Below are positions 16,131 to 26,183 of a stretch of 64,000 nt of DNA, piece after piece. The DNA lies in NCBI RefSeq assembly GCF_014202345.1, contig NZ_JACHGO010000003.1, positions 124,001 to 188,000 on the forward strand, in the 5' to 3' direction. A program made the translations under genes and the position numbers. Position 1 is the stretch's first letter; the number at the start of each line of letters is the position of its first letter. The DNA comes from Desulfovibrio intestinalis (GTDB lineage Bacteria > Desulfobacterota > Desulfovibrionia > Desulfovibrionales > Desulfovibrionaceae). A model generated the notes under the pieces. It searched no databases and was not told the origin of the DNA. It saw nothing but the letters and a program-made list of their open reading frames with translations.

Positions 16131-16580
16131 CTAATTTTCTTCGCAGGGCGGGGCGTTGTCTGTCTGAGGTTCCGTCATATCTGTGGCGGTTCCGCCAGTT
16201 TTCCAAATTTTAAGCCCCTGTGGCGGCTCAAAGGGAACAGGCCGTTCCTCTTCTTGCCATTGCCCCGTGCGCAGCCAGTATATATGCAGGGAATTGAAGT
16301 CCTTGTCCAGACACAACAGGCGTCCCCGCACACCGTTTGGCAGCAGTATTACTGTTTCTGCGGCAATTTTGCGGTATACATAAAGCTTGTGAGCTTCAAA
16401 AACGCACTGGAACATGAGCGCATCACCCTGCGGCGTAAAGTCCAGGTGGGTGGCCCCTGCCCGCAGCAGCAGGCTTGTCATGTCGGCAGTAAGAGCTTCC
16501 TCCACTTCCAGCAGAGCCTCATAGGTGAGGTCATCGTCGTAGCTGAAGTGGCCAAAAAGTTCGCTGCGGTTTTTGTCCAT
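16131..16580 (-). CDS. Hypothetical protein (149 residues)
   Basis: This is a soluble protein that I do not place in a family. It begins [20 protein letters not shown] and has an alpha/beta-looking core with [40 protein letters not shown] and [19 protein letters not shown]. The acidic tail is low complexity. The core composition matches neighbouring genes and the frame is clean, so I consider it real. ATG at 16580 is preferred with AGG upstream; a TTG six codons earlier is possible. It ends just before tRNA-Leu on the same strand. Confidence 0.6.
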   Translation of the reverse strand: MDKNRSELFGHFSYDDDLTYEALLEVEEALTADMTSLLLRAGATHLDFTPQGDALMFQCVFEAHKLYVYRKIAAETVILLPNGVRGRLLCLDKDFNSLHIYWLRTGQWQEEERPVPFEPPQGLKIWKTGGTATDMTEPQTDNAPPCEEN

Positions 16581-16907
16581 GCCATGCCTATACGGCAAAG
16601 CGGTTTCTTAGGCAATGCACAGGGGTTACACCCATACACAGTGAGGCGCTGGGCAGGTCCTTTACGCAGTTTTCCACACGGTTCCTTTCTGGTCTTGCAG
16701 AAAAAAAATGGATAGACTGCCCACGCGTGCCGTTTTGGTATGCGAAAATGTTTGCCGCTGCGCTTGTTACCGCCCGGTTGTCGTCATTGACGCGCGGATC
16801 GTGTGGTTCGCGTAATCTGTATCGCCCGCTGATGATGTTCTGCCGCGGGTCAAAATGTGCAGCTGGCAGACATCTGAATTTTCGCCGAACTTCCGACTGG
16901 AGGATGT
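16581..16907. other. Divergent intergenic region before pgpA
   Basis: These 327 bp between divergent genes should contain both promoters. I see no supported gene or named regulatory site. Confidence 0.4.
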
Positions 16908-17378
16908 ATGCGCCTGATCGACCAAATAACCTTGTCTTTCTGCCGACTTGGCGTGGCCGGGCTGGACCCCAAGGCTCCCGGAACCTGGGGCACGGCCATA
17001 GCCTGCCTGTTGGCTCCGTATGTTTTTTTGCCGCTGAATTTCTGGCTGCGGCTTGCCTTGCTGATAGTGCTGTTCTTTCTTGGCGCAGTGGCGGCAAGCA
17101 GGGCAGAAGTGCTGCTTGAGCGCAAAGACCCCGGGGAAGTGGTCATTGACGAACTGGTTGGCGTGTGGCTGGTGCTGCTGCCCTTTCCCAATCCCAGTTT
17201 CTTTATGGTGCTGGCGGCCTTTGTGCTCTTTCGCATTTTCGACATCGCCAAGCCCTGGCCGGTCAAGGCCTCTGAAAACTGGCTGCCCGCAGGCTACGGC
17301 GTCATGATAGACGACGTGGTCGCCGGGTTGTGGGCCTTGCTGTGCCTGAGCCTGCTTGCCTGGATGGGGCTTTCGTAA
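16908..17378 (+). CDS. pgpA: Phosphatidylglycerophosphatase A
   Basis: This inner-membrane enzyme (156 residues) dephosphorylates phosphatidylglycerol phosphate to phosphatidylglycerol. Family motifs are visible: GLDPKAPGTWGT (residues 18-29), the acidic EVVIDELVG (about 77-85), RIFDIAKPWP (108-117) and GVMIDDVVAG (130-139), with hydrophobic membrane segments in between. GGAGG lies 6 bases before the ATG at 16908. It fits functionally with psd and pssA 4-5 kb away. It is convergent with infA. Confidence 0.93.
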   Translation: MRLIDQITLSFCRLGVAGLDPKAPGTWGTAIACLLAPYVFLPLNFWLRLALLIVLFFLGAVAASRAEVLLERKDPGEVVIDELVGVWLVLLPFPNPSFFMVLAAFVLFRIFDIAKPWPVKASENWLPAGYGVMIDDVVAGLWALLCLSLLAWMGLS

Positions 17379-17476
17379 AGCGAAGGCAGCCAACTGGCTG
17401 CGAAAGAGAAGAGGGGGCGCGGCCACGGGCGGTTCAGCCACGTCAGGTGGCGGTAGAAAAGCCGCCGCGCCCGCTA

Positions 17477-17695
17477 CTACTTCATGCGGTAGGTAATGCG
17501 TCCACGGGTAAGGTCGTAGGGCGAAAGTTCAACCTTAACGCGGTCGCCGGGAAGGATGCGGATGTAGAATTTGCGCATTTTACCGGAAATATGGGCCAAC
17601 ACTTCGTGGCCGTTTTCCAGTTCCACGCGGAACATGGCGTTAGGCAGGGCTTCCTGCACTACGCCGTCAACTTCAATGGAACCTTCTTTAGCCAT
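17477..17695 (-). CDS. infA: Translation initiation factor IF-1
   Basis: This 72-residue OB-fold protein binds the ribosomal A site during initiation. [40 protein letters not shown] and [20 protein letters not shown] cover nearly the whole family consensus. ACGGAG precedes the ATG at 17695. It stands alone, as infA often does, convergent with pgpA. Confidence 0.98.
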   Translation of the reverse strand: MAKEGSIEVDGVVQEALPNAMFRVELENGHEVLAHISGKMRKFYIRILPGDRVKVELSPYDLTRGRITYRMK

Positions 17696-17918
17696 GTGAT
17701 CTCCGTAAAAAAATATTTGGATAAACGGCGGTCAGCTTCACAAAAAAGCGGGCAAGTGTCAACCTGCGCGGTTGCTCACAAACCCGCATGGGCCTATTCC
17801 GCCCGGCAGCCCATGCAGCCGTTTTTATTCACGGCCACATGGGCGTCCATCAATCATTCTTGCCTTCGCAATCCCTTTCAGGATTATTGAATCTGTGTTG
17901 CAGCCGCAGCAGGGCTGT

Positions 17919-18812
17919 TTATTTTTTATGCTTGTTCTTTTTGTTTTTGCGCTGTCTGCCATTTTCAGAATCTGATCCAGAGTCCCCGGACTGCGGCCCG
18001 GAACCTCGACGATCCAGCATCACATGCATGCCGGGCTGCGCTATGGGAGCGGAGCGGCAGAGCAGCCACAGGCCCACGGCAATGAGCGGCAGGCAAAGCA
18101 CCTGGCCCATTGTCAGCCAGCCAAAGGCCAGATAGCCCAGCTGGGCGTCGGGCACGCGCACAAACTCCACAGCAAAGCGAAACACGCCGTACCCCAGGGC
18201 AAACAGGCCCGACACTGCGCCGCGCTTGCGAGGCTTCAGCGAGTATATCCATACCACGGTGAAAAGAACGATGCCTTCAAGCAGGGCTTCGTACAACTGG
18301 CTGGGGTGCCGAGGGTAGGGGCCAGCGCCGGGAAAAATGACGCCCCACGGGCTGTCTGTAACTTTGCCCCAGAGTTCGCCGTTGATATAGTTGCCCAAGC
18401 GGCCAAAGAACAGGCCCGGCGGAATAAGGGGAGCCACGAGGTCCGAAATATCCAGAAACGAGCGGTGCCGGGAGTGCGCAAAATACCAAAAAGCCCCAAG
18501 CACGCCGAGCAGCCCGCCGTGAAAGGACATGCCCCCGTTCCAGATGCGCAGTATCTCCATCGGGTCGGACAGATAAACGGGCAGGTCGTAGAACAGCACA
18601 TAGCCCAGGCGGCCGCCCAGAATAATGCCGATCATGACGCAGGTCAGCAGGTCGTCCACATCAGACGCGCGCCAGCCGGAATTGGGGCGGGATGCGCGCC
18701 AGCGCCCCAGCCACCAGCCCAGGCCGAAGCCCGCGAGATACATGAGGCCGTACCAGCGCAACTGAAGGTTGCCGATACTCAAGGCAACGGGGTCGATATG
18801 AGGCAGTGTCAT
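17919..18812 (-). CDS. lgt: Prolipoprotein diacylglyceryl transferase
   Basis: This inner-membrane enzyme attaches a diacylglyceryl group from phosphatidylglycerol to the lipobox cysteine of prolipoproteins. The 297-residue protein has about seven membrane segments and the family motifs GGMSFHGGLLG, the Lgt signature GRLGNYINGELWG, and RHPSQLYEALLEG. The C-terminus carries an extra basic tail (RQRKNKKNKHKK). The ATG at 18812 overlaps the moaC stop (TGATG), implying coupling; a TTG one codon earlier also exists. It depends on phosphatidylglycerol made by the pathway to which PgpA belongs. Confidence 0.96.
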   Translation of the reverse strand: MTLPHIDPVALSIGNLQLRWYGLMYLAGFGLGWWLGRWRASRPNSGWRASDVDDLLTCVMIGIILGGRLGYVLFYDLPVYLSDPMEILRIWNGGMSFHGGLLGVLGAFWYFAHSRHRSFLDISDLVAPLIPPGLFFGRLGNYINGELWGKVTDSPWGVIFPGAGPYPRHPSQLYEALLEGIVLFTVVWIYSLKPRKRGAVSGLFALGYGVFRFAVEFVRVPDAQLGYLAFGWLTMGQVLCLPLIAVGLWLLCRSAPIAQPGMHVMLDRRGSGPQSGDSGSDSENGRQRKNKKNKHKK

Positions 18813-19300
18813 CAATCCATTTCCTGTGCGTTGAAATCGCCGCTTTTGCCGCCGCGTTTGTGCAGCAGACGCACCCGGCTGATAATTATGTCACGCTGCA
18901 CGGCTTTGCACATGTCGTAAATGACGGCGGCGGCGGTTTGAGCGGCCACAATAGCCTCCATTTCCACGCCAGTGCTGCCGACGGTGCGGGTTTCTGCCTC
19001 AATGCGGATGCGTGGCGGCATTTTGCTTACTTCAAAGCGAATGTCGGCATAGCTGAGATTGAGGGGATGGCACAGGGGAATAAGATCGCCCACCCGCTTC
19101 GCGGCCATAATGCCGCCAATCTTGGCGCAGGTCAGCACATCGCCCTTGGGCAGCGCCACCTTGAGCAGCAGTTCAAGGGTGGCGGGGCTCAGTTCCACAA
19201 CGGCCTCGGCAATGGCGACGCGCTCGGTGGCGGCTTTGTGGCCCACGTCCACCATCGTCACATTGCCCTGTCCGTCCAGATGCGAAAAGTTATTGTCCAT
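18812..19300 (-). CDS. moaC: Cyclic pyranopterin monophosphate synthase MoaC
   Basis: MoaC works with MoaA in the first step of molybdenum cofactor synthesis, making cyclic pyranopterin monophosphate. The 162-residue product has [53 protein letters not shown], and [20 protein letters not shown] followed by CKAVQRD. These include the conserved HP, EME and AAL-type segments and the active-site lysine region. CGAGG precedes the ATG at 19300. Its stop overlaps the lgt start. Sulfate reducers need this cofactor for formate dehydrogenases. Confidence 0.96.
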   Translation of the reverse strand: MDNNFSHLDGQGNVTMVDVGHKAATERVAIAEAVVELSPATLELLLKVALPKGDVLTCAKIGGIMAAKRVGDLIPLCHPLNLSYADIRFEVSKMPPRIRIEAETRTVGSTGVEMEAIVAAQTAAAVIYDMCKAVQRDIIISRVRLLHKRGGKSGDFNAQEMD

Positions 19301-19402
19301 AACAAACCTCGGCATTTCAGGCGTTATACCGGCATGGGCCGTACGGCAGCGTGGCGCGCCGGGGCGTCGTGGTGCGGCAATGCCGCTCCGCCGGGTAAAA
19401 TT

Positions 19403-20755
19403 TTAGCGCAGGCCTATCAGCCAGTCCCAAAAAGAGGGCGGCGTGGGAACCATCGGGCTTTGCCAGTGCGAGTCCTTGCCGCTGTCCGAAAAGCGCAGGC
19501 GTTCGCGCACAAGGCGTGCTTCGCCCGGGTTTTGCCCTTCATCCACAAGGGCCGCGGCCTCGCCGGGGGTGCTGAGTTCCAGCTCTGCCATATATTTGAA
19601 AGGAACGTCGGCATTGGGGCGGCTGGCTATGATGGCGCGCACAAATGCCAGGTCGCTGCCAAAGCGCAGGTCGTTAAACAAGGCGTAGGCAAAGCGCGTA
19701 TCTTTGGCAGGGGTATCGCTGGCTGCGGCGCTTGGCGCGCGTGCGTCGTCGGGCGTGTTTGCAGCATCTGCAGGGCTTGTGTTGTCTGGCGAACTCGCCG
19801 CGTTTGCAGTTACTGTGCCTGCTGTGGCTGCAGTGGTCGTTGCGCCCGTTGCGGCTGTCGCGTCTCCAGTCCCCGGCAGGGCAGGGGCCGCCGCCCCTGC
19901 AAGAGCTTCCGCAGGCTTAAAGTCGTCGGACAGAGGACTTATGACTGGCAGCAGGGTAAAACCAAAAAATGCTTCCGCCGCAACGGACTGCCGTGCCAGC
20001 TCTGCCAGAAGTTCTGGCGGTGCGGCTCTGTGGGCTGTTGCGGCGTTGCGGGGCTGTCCCAGGGCGTTGAGTCCCTGACTGTAGACCATTCTGCCTTCGG
20101 GGCCGTCCGTTTCATACAATGTGCGCCAGAACAGGGGGCCGAAAGCGTCGGGCAGCAGCACAACCTGCCGCACGGTCTGTTGCGTATTTTGGCCTTCAGC
20201 GGCGAGGCGACTTTCGGTCTGGGCCGTATGCCAGGCATTGAGGCCTATGCACAGCGCCGGGTAAACAAATATCCAGGCCAGGGCCAAACGCATGAGGCCG
20301 CGTTTGGCCCGCCAGCGCAACACGGCCCAGAGCAGGGGCAGGGTCAGCAGCAGGTCAATAATATATACGGCATTAAGCCGCACCCTGTCATAAGAAAAGG
20401 GCAGATAGATCATTGTGCCGTAGGTGGTGACGACATCCAGCCAGATGTGCAGCAGCACCATGCAGACCATGAACAGCCAGACCTTGGGGAAACTCCAGTG
20501 GCCGGGCGTGCCGGATTTCCACATGGGGCGCGCCAGCAGCGTCAGAAGCAGCCCCAGCAGCGGAGCCGCCGCCAGAGAATGCGTGATGCCCCGGTGCAGG
20601 AGCAGAAATTCCAGAGGCGTATGGCAAAGGGTGACGTCAATATCGGGTGAAGCTGCGGCTATGGCAGCCAGTGGAACGGCCCATCGGGTGGCGGGGCGGT
20701 TTGGCATGGCCAGCATGGCTACAGCGCCGCTGGCGGCATGGGTAATGGGGTCCAT
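19403..20755 (-). CDS. YdjM-like membrane metal-dependent hydrolase
   Basis: This 450-residue protein has an N-terminal DUF457/YdjM domain: MDPITHAASGAV, the acidic pair in AASPDIDV, and LLHRGITHSLAAAP (residues about 30-65), with several membrane segments up to about residue 190. These His/Asp residues are the putative metal site. The C-terminal half is soluble and contains an Ala/Thr-rich low-complexity spacer (about residues 310-365). That spacer explains the many long false frames opposite. Family members are annotated as predicted membrane-bound hydrolases; the physiological substrate is unknown. It is followed 7 bp upstream by the lipoprotein gene on the same strand. Confidence 0.8.
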   Translation of the reverse strand: MDPITHAASGAVAMLAMPNRPATRWAVPLAAIAAASPDIDVTLCHTPLEFLLLHRGITHSLAAAPLLGLLLTLLARPMWKSGTPGHWSFPKVWLFMVCMVLLHIWLDVVTTYGTMIYLPFSYDRVRLNAVYIIDLLLTLPLLWAVLRWRAKRGLMRLALAWIFVYPALCIGLNAWHTAQTESRLAAEGQNTQQTVRQVVLLPDAFGPLFWRTLYETDGPEGRMVYSQGLNALGQPRNAATAHRAAPPELLAELARQSVAAEAFFGFTLLPVISPLSDDFKPAEALAGAAAPALPGTGDATAATGATTTAATAGTVTANAASSPDNTSPADAANTPDDARAPSAAASDTPAKDTRFAYALFNDLRFGSDLAFVRAIIASRPNADVPFKYMAELELSTPGEAAALVDEGQNPGEARLVRERLRFSDSGKDSHWQSPMVPTPPSFWDWLIGLR

Positions 20756-20761
20756 AGGTAG

Positions 20762-21112
20762 CTACTGCTTGAAGGGGCTGCGTTGTTTGGGCACGGCTCT
20801 GTATGCCGGGTCTTCAGGGCTGACGTCCTTATCCAGGCCGTGGGCCCGGTTGAACTGCTGCATACGCCACTGTTGCGTGTTAGCCATAACATCCGGGCGG
20901 TTTTGCAGATAGAGCAATTGTTGCGTTCTGCTGGCTCCCATGATGGGGTAGCGCATCTGGTCTTCGGCGCTCACGCCCAGAGGGCGTGATTCATTATCAG
21001 AAGAGGTGCCTGCGCCGATGTCCTTGGGGCCGCATGCAGAGAGCAGTCCTGCCAGGGCAAGGCTGCACAGCAGGACATAACGGAACGGACGGTGGGCGAA
21101 CGGAGTCTTCAT
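20762..21112 (-). CDS. Predicted lipoprotein
   Basis: This 116-residue protein has a signal peptide with lipobox: basic N-terminus MKTPFAHRPFRYV, hydrophobic LLCSLALAGLLSAC with cysteine at about residue 27, then a polar mature part of about 90 residues. No known domain is recognised; the sequence RYPIMGASRTQQLLYLQNRP is the most patterned. I chose the ATG at 21112 because it gives a complete signal peptide; the 36 upstream codons do not look coding. It immediately precedes the YdjM-like gene, so they may be co-transcribed. Confidence 0.75.
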   Translation of the reverse strand: MKTPFAHRPFRYVLLCSLALAGLLSACGPKDIGAGTSSDNESRPLGVSAEDQMRYPIMGASRTQQLLYLQNRPDVMANTQQWRMQQFNRAHGLDKDVSPEDPAYRAVPKQRSPFKQ

Positions 21113-21269
21113 GACTGTAGTATAGTCTCGTGCGCGGCTTACGGCAAGAGGCGGTTTTTCAAAGGCGGGCAGGCGCACTTGTGCTTGCCATGCGGTCGGT
21201 GTCAGGCTATGCTGCTGCATTGATTAAGTAACGGTGCGGCGAGCCCGCGCACTACATACAGGAGATGCC

Positions 21270-21917
21270 ATGCGTCCCGCCCACTGCGGTATTACCCCTG
21301 AAGGATGGCCCTGCATAGGCCTTACCGGATTTTCGGCCCTTGTGTTCGCAGCCTTGGGCTGGTGGCCTTTGGCCCTGGTATTTCTGGCCCTGTGCTGGTT
21401 CAGCATGCATTTTTTCCGTGATCCCGAGCGCGTGACGCCGCAGGGCGAGGGGCTTGCTATCAGCCCTGCCGACGGCAAAGTTATTCGCATTGAAGAAAAG
21501 CTCGATCCTTTCAGTGGCGAAAAACGCCTGTGCATCAGCATTTTTATGAATGTGTTCAGCGTGCACGTGAATCGTTCGCCCGTGGCGGGCACGGTGGAAG
21601 ATATTCGTTATTTCCCCGGCAAGTTTGTCAACGCGGCCTTTGACAAGGCTGCCACGGACAACGAACGTTGCGCCTACAGCCTGCGTGATGCTGGCGGAAA
21701 ACAGTGGTCTATGGTGCAGATTGCGGGTCTTGTGGCCCGGCGCATTGTCTGCCGCACTGCCATCGGCGATACGCTTGAACGCGGTGAACGCTATGGCATG
21801 ATTCGTTTCGGATCACGAGTTGACCTTTACCTTCCTGAAGGATATGTTGCTGCAGCGCAGTTGGGACAGCAGGTTTTTGCAGGGCAGTGTGTTGTTGCCC
21901 GCGCAGGACAGGAATAG
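21270..21917 (+). CDS. psd: Phosphatidylserine decarboxylase (small type)
   Basis: This enzyme makes phosphatidylethanolamine from phosphatidylserine in the inner membrane. The 215-residue proenzyme is the short bacterial type. It has hydrophobic N-terminal segments (about residues 12-45), [41 protein letters not shown], and the C-terminal [11 protein letters not shown]. In that last motif the G-S bond is cleaved to create the pyruvoyl cofactor. AGGAG lies before the ATG at 21270. It lies 47 bp upstream of pssA, so two consecutive enzymes of the pathway form an operon. Confidence 0.95.
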   Translation: MRPAHCGITPEGWPCIGLTGFSALVFAALGWWPLALVFLALCWFSMHFFRDPERVTPQGEGLAISPADGKVIRIEEKLDPFSGEKRLCISIFMNVFSVHVNRSPVAGTVEDIRYFPGKFVNAAFDKAATDNERCAYSLRDAGGKQWSMVQIAGLVARRIVCRTAIGDTLERGERYGMIRFGSRVDLYLPEGYVAAAQLGQQVFAGQCVVARAGQE

Positions 21918-21964
21918 GTTTTTTTGTCTCGCTGCATAAGGCCAAACGGCCATAATGGTGAAGC

Positions 21965-22726
21965 ATGACCACAGAAGTTAAAAAGCCACGCAAGGGAGTA
22001 TACCTCCTGCCAAACATGATCACGACGTTGAGCATGTTTCTTGGCTTTTTGTCTATGGTATGGGCCGGGCAAGGGCGCTTTGAAGCGGCCTGCATGGCTA
22101 TTCTGCTTTCTGCCGTTATGGACGGTCTTGATGGAAAGGTGGCCCGTCTTACCAACACCGCCAGTGAATTTGGCGTTCAGTACGACTCGCTTGCCGACCT
22201 TGTGGCCTTCGGCCTTGCCCCTGCCATGTTGCTGTGGCAGTGGGAGCTGCATGACCTCAACCGCATGGGCATTGCAGCGGCTTTTATTTATGCCGCCTGC
22301 GGAGCTTTGCGGTTGGCACGGTTCAATGTCAGCACTGCCGCAACGGGCAAGCGCTTTTTTATCGGTCTGCCCATTCCGGCTGGCGGCTGCACCGTTGTGA
22401 CCTTTGTATTTTTTGCCGCTTTGTTCCCTGACGTGTTTCAGCCTGCAAAGCCGTACATGGCCCTTTTGCTGGCCGTGGGCGTGGGCATTTTGATGGTGAG
22501 CCGGGTGCGTTATTTCTCCTTCAAGGAGTATGACTTCCTGCGTGCTCATCCCATCCGCACCATGCTGGCTTTTCTGCTCATCCTTGCCACCGTCATTTCC
22601 TTCCCGCGCGTCATGGGCTTCATGCTTTGCGCCGTTTACATTGCCGGTGGCCTTGTCTACACCTTTGTCATCCTTCCCCGCCGCGACCGTCAGCTACTAC
22701 GCGCCCTATCGCCTCAGAGCGATTAA
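21965..22726 (+). CDS. pssA: CDP-diacylglycerol-serine O-phosphatidyltransferase
   Basis: This inner-membrane enzyme (253 residues) joins CDP-diacylglycerol and serine to give phosphatidylserine, the substrate of Psd. The CDP-alcohol phosphotransferase motif D-G-(x2)-A-R-(x8)-G-(x3)-D-(x3)-D is present around residues 55-85 (MDGLDGKVARL, FGVQYDSLADLVAFG). About seven hydrophobic segments are present. The start at 21965 has only a weak ribosome site. It follows psd in the same operon. Confidence 0.95.
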   Translation: MTTEVKKPRKGVYLLPNMITTLSMFLGFLSMVWAGQGRFEAACMAILLSAVMDGLDGKVARLTNTASEFGVQYDSLADLVAFGLAPAMLLWQWELHDLNRMGIAAAFIYAACGALRLARFNVSTAATGKRFFIGLPIPAGGCTVVTFVFFAALFPDVFQPAKPYMALLLAVGVGILMVSRVRYFSFKEYDFLRAHPIRTMLAFLLILATVISFPRVMGFMLCAVYIAGGLVYTFVILPRRDRQLLRALSPQSD

Positions 22727-22838
22727 GGTTGCGTAACGGTTCGCCGCCCATTGGGCGGAATGACGCTCTCTGGACCGCCGCCCTGCCGGTGGCCGTTATG
22801 CAAGAATATACCACTTGTCATACCCAGAGGAGATAGTC

Positions 22839-24392
22839 ATGAATAACCGCGTTTATTTTTTCGATACCACCTTGCGTGATGGCGAACAATCGCCCGGCGC
22901 GACCATGAATTTACAGGAAAAATTGCGTCTGGCCCATCAGCTTGAAGTGCTGGGCGTGGACATTATGGAAGCGGGCTTTCCCGCCTCCAGCCCCGGCGAT
23001 TTTGAGTCTGTGCAGCGTATTGCGGCGCAGGCTGGCGACATCCAGGTTGCGGGCCTTGCCCGTTGCGTGGCTGGCGATATTGACCGCTGCTGGGATGCCA
23101 TCAAGGTTGCCAAAAATCCCCGCATCCACATTTTTCTCTCCACCTCCCCCCTGCATATGCAGCACAAGCTGCGCAAAGACCCCGCCGACGTTCTGAAAAT
23201 GGCCGTTGAGGGAGTCAAGCGTTGCGTGCAGCACACCAGCAATGTTGAGTTTTCGTGCGAAGATTTTTCGCGCTCCGAACCGGAATTTCTCTGCCGGGTT
23301 GTGGAAGCTGTCATCAATGCCGGGGCTACCACCGTCAATTTGCCGGACACCGTGGGCTATGCGCAGCCTGCCGAATACGCGGCCCTTATTGATCATGTGA
23401 TCCGCAACACGCCCAATAGCGACAAGGCCATCTTCAGCGTGCACTGCCACAACGACCTTGGGCTTGCCGTTGCCAACACGCTGGCGGCCTTCAAGGTGGG
23501 CGTGCGCCAGGCCGAAGTGACCCTCAATGGCATAGGCGAACGTGCGGGCAATGCTTCCCTTGAAGAAGTTGTCATGAATCTGCGCGTGCGCCACGACTAC
23601 TTTGGTTTGGATCACAACATTATCACCGAGCAGCTTTACCCTTCGTGCCGCCTGCTTTCGATGACCATTGGCCAGCCCATTCCCAACAACAAGGCCATTG
23701 TGGGCGCCAACGCCTTTGCGCATGAGTCGGGTATCCATCAGGACGGCATGCTCAAGAACCGCGAAACCTACGAAATCATGACACCGCAGTCTGTGGGCCG
23801 TACTGAAAGCAACCTGGTGATCGGCAAGCACTCTGGTCGTAATGCCGTGCGCAACAAGTTTGAGAGCATGGGCTACACGCTGGAAGACGAGCAGCTCAAC
23901 CTTGTGTTTGAAGCTGTGAAGCAGCTGGCTGACCGCAAGAAAACCCTGCACGACGACGACCTCATGGCGCTTGTGCAGGAAGAAGTATACCGCACGCCCG
24001 ACCGCTTCCGCTTGCGCCATGTAAGCGTGCAAAGCTCTGACGCTGGCGGCGTACCGCCAACGGCTGCCGTCATTATGGATGTTGACGGTATGGAAAGCAG
24101 CAGCGCAGGTTTTGGCGTTGGTCCGGTGGACGCCCTTTTCAACGTCATTGCCGATATGGTGGGGCGTGAACCAGAGCTTGAGCAGTATGCCATCAACGCA
24201 GTTACGGGCGGTACCGATGCTTTGGGTGAAGTGACCGTGCGCCTGCGTGAGGGCGAGTTCAGCGCAGTGGGACGCGGCACGCATCCTGATATCTTTGTGG
24301 CCAGCGCCAGAGCTTACGTCAACGCGCTGAACCATCTTTTCAAGAAGGAAAAGGAAGGGCCGCGGCTGCACTGCCAGCACGACCTGAACTGA
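22839..24392 (+). CDS. leuA: 2-isopropylmalate synthase
   Basis: This enzyme catalyses the committed step of leucine synthesis, condensing acetyl-CoA with 2-oxoisovalerate. The 517-residue product has the TIM-barrel N-terminal part ([14 protein letters not shown], residues about 6-19; [33 protein letters not shown]) and a C-terminal regulatory LeuA-dimer domain (from about residue 390) that normally binds leucine for feedback inhibition. GAGGAG stands before the ATG at 22839. It heads leuA-leuC-leuD-leuB, with a 378-bp gap containing a dispersed repeat before leuC. Confidence 0.97.
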   Translation: MNNRVYFFDTTLRDGEQSPGATMNLQEKLRLAHQLEVLGVDIMEAGFPASSPGDFESVQRIAAQAGDIQVAGLARCVAGDIDRCWDAIKVAKNPRIHIFLSTSPLHMQHKLRKDPADVLKMAVEGVKRCVQHTSNVEFSCEDFSRSEPEFLCRVVEAVINAGATTVNLPDTVGYAQPAEYAALIDHVIRNTPNSDKAIFSVHCHNDLGLAVANTLAAFKVGVRQAEVTLNGIGERAGNASLEEVVMNLRVRHDYFGLDHNIITEQLYPSCRLLSMTIGQPIPNNKAIVGANAFAHESGIHQDGMLKNRETYEIMTPQSVGRTESNLVIGKHSGRNAVRNKFESMGYTLEDEQLNLVFEAVKQLADRKKTLHDDDLMALVQEEVYRTPDRFRLRHVSVQSSDAGGVPPTAAVIMDVDGMESSSAGFGVGPVDALFNVIADMVGREPELEQYAINAVTGGTDALGEVTVRLREGEFSAVGRGTHPDIFVASARAYVNALNHLFKKEKEGPRLHCQHDLN

Positions 24393-24395
24393 TCG

Positions 24396-24542
24396 GGGCA
24401 GAATACCTTTGAGGATGCGTATTCTCAAAGGTTGAGGAACGCTCGTTACGGCGCTTCGCTACACACCAAGGAGTGCTAACGTCTTCAGGGCTGGCGTCTG
24501 CTCATGCAGCCGTCAGAGTGTTTCAGCATGAAGATGCTTTGG
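24396..24542 (+). repeat. Dispersed hairpin repeat, copy 2
   Basis: This copy has the same orientation as the 720-870 copy. The left hairpin ACCTTTGAGGAT-GCGT-ATTCTCAAAGGT lies at 24405-24432, then GCTCGTTACGGCG, a GCTAACGTC segment, and GGCGTCTGCTCATGCAGCC, all aligning with copy 1. The right end (GAGTGTTTCAGCATG onwards) is degenerate. Confidence 0.7.
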
Positions 24543-24556
24543 GATTGAATGCTTCT

Positions 24557-24586
24557 GGCAGGAGGCCGTGTTTTTGGCCTCCTGCC
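24557..24586 (+). promoter_or_regulatory. Strong hairpin in the leuC leader
   Basis: This is an 11-bp perfect stem (GGCAGGAGGCC / GGCCTCCTGCC) with an 8-nt loop, about 185 nt before leuC. There is no clean T-run behind it, so it may be a processing or regulatory structure rather than a terminator. No Leu-rich leader peptide is convincing. Confidence 0.45.
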
Positions 24587-24770
24587 GGGCAGAAATGTTT
24601 TAACGTCGGCACATCCGCCCCAAAGGCGGTTGGGACAGACAGAGTCTGCCTGGCTGAATGTTGCTTCGCAAAAAACACCGGTGGTCTGGAAAGCTGACAC
24701 GACAGCTTTTCTGCGCCGCTTTCAAAAACACTTATCTGTGGAATCGCTTCAGGATAGAAAGGAGTTCAAC

Positions 24771-26033
24771 ATGGCTCAAACGCTTGCGCAGAAAATTTTG
24801 CAAGCTCATACGGACGAAGCCGTGGAGCAGGACGGACAGATTGTTCAGTGCCGCGTGTCTATGGTGCTTGCCAATGATATTACCGGCCCTCTCGCTATCA
24901 AGTCCTTCTACGGCATGGGCGCGAAAAAGGTTTTTGACCGCAACAAGATCGCTCTTGTTATGGACCACTTTACGCCGCAAAAGGACATTGATTCCGCCAA
25001 TCAGGTGCTGATAAGCCGTAAATTTGCCCAGGAACAGGGCATCGTACACTACTACGGAGGCGGCGATTGCGGCGTGGAACACACCCTGCTGCCCGAACAG
25101 GGGCTGGTTGGCCCCGGCGATCTCGTTATTGGGGCAGACAGCCACACCTGCACCTACGGCGGCATCGGCGCTTTTGCCACAGGCATGGGCTCCACCGACA
25201 TCGCAGCGGGCATGGCCCTTGGCGAAACCTGGCTCAAGGTTCCGCCCACCATCCGCGTGAACATCAGGGGCAATATGCCCAAGTGGCTGCGCGGCAAGGA
25301 TCTTATGCTCATGCTCATCGGCGCCATTGGCGTTGACGGTGCGCTGTACAAGGCTTTGGAATTTGGCGGGCCCGTGGTGGACGATCTTTCTGTTGAAGGC
25401 CGTTTGAGCATGGCCAATATGGCCATTGAAGCCGGAGGAAAGGTGGGCCTTTTCGCTGTGGACGCCAAAACCCGCGCCTACTGTGCCGAACACAAGCGTC
25501 CGGGCGTGCTTGAAAATATGGCTGCCGACCCCGGTGCGCACTATGACCGCGTGGTGGAGATCGACGTTACGGGCAAAGAGCCCGTGGTGGCCTGTCCGCA
25601 TATTCCTTCCAATGTGAAGCCTGTTTCCGAGGTGCGCAATACGGCGGTACAGCAAGTGGTCATCGGTTCCTGCACCAACGGCCGCATCAGCGACATGCGC
25701 GACGCAGCCGAAATTTTGCGTGGCCGCAAGGTGGACAAGAATGTGCGCTGCATCGTTTTGCCCTCTACGCCCACGGTGTGGAAGCAGTGCCTCAAAGAAG
25801 GCCTTATTGAAACATTTATGGAAGCGGGCTGCATTGTTGGCCCCTGCACATGCGGCCCCTGCCTGGGCGGCCATATGGGCATTTTGGGCGACGGCGAACG
25901 CGCGGTGGCCACTACCAACCGCAACTTCAGGGGCCGTATGGGCAGCCTGAATTCTGAAGTCTATCTTGCCAGCCCCCTGGTTGCCGCTGCCACAGCCGTA
26001 ACCGGATTTGTGGCTGGCCCCGACCAGCTGTAG
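24771..26033 (+). CDS. leuC: 3-isopropylmalate dehydratase large subunit (short type)
   Basis: This aconitase-type [4Fe-4S] enzyme, with LeuD, isomerises 2-isopropylmalate to 3-isopropylmalate. At 420 residues it is the short LeuC/homoaconitase form found in archaea, Deltaproteobacteria and clostridia, not the 466-residue E. coli form. Cluster cysteines are in VIGSCTNGRISDMRDA and GPCTCGPCLGGHMG near the C-terminus; GADSHTCTYGGIGAFATGMG is the central motif. AAAGGAG precedes the ATG at 24771. It is followed by leuD. Confidence 0.97.
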   Translation: MAQTLAQKILQAHTDEAVEQDGQIVQCRVSMVLANDITGPLAIKSFYGMGAKKVFDRNKIALVMDHFTPQKDIDSANQVLISRKFAQEQGIVHYYGGGDCGVEHTLLPEQGLVGPGDLVIGADSHTCTYGGIGAFATGMGSTDIAAGMALGETWLKVPPTIRVNIRGNMPKWLRGKDLMLMLIGAIGVDGALYKALEFGGPVVDDLSVEGRLSMANMAIEAGGKVGLFAVDAKTRAYCAEHKRPGVLENMAADPGAHYDRVVEIDVTGKEPVVACPHIPSNVKPVSEVRNTAVQQVVIGSCTNGRISDMRDAAEILRGRKVDKNVRCIVLPSTPTVWKQCLKEGLIETFMEAGCIVGPCTCGPCLGGHMGILGDGERAVATTNRNFRGRMGSLNSEVYLASPLVAAATAVTGFVAGPDQL

Positions 26034-26183
26034 GCCGCCGCGCTTTACGCCGCCCGCTTTGTGGCATGGAACCGTCGCCAGCTAGGCGGCAGTGGTCGAG
26101 CCGGGGTGTCGTAACGCTGCTAACGCTGTAAGGAAAAAAGAAAACTCTTCTACGTCCCGCATTGGGTAAGAAGGACCAAGCAT

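Larger units (their letters stand above)
24393..24770. other. leuA-leuC intergenic region
   Basis: This 378-bp gap in the leu cluster holds repeat copy 2 in its left half. In the right half there is a hairpin at 24557-24586 (GGCAGGAGGCC with GGCCTCCTGCC). No gene is supported. Confidence 0.6.

Noticed and set aside
18806..20650. 614-codon plus-strand frame across moaC and the YdjM-like gene
   Set aside because: It spans two genes on the opposite strand and reads through their conserved motifs; it is a high-GC shadow.
22911..24428. 505-codon minus-strand frame opposite leuA
   Set aside because: leuA is unmistakable on the plus strand; the antisense frame is a codon-bias shadow with no family resemblance.
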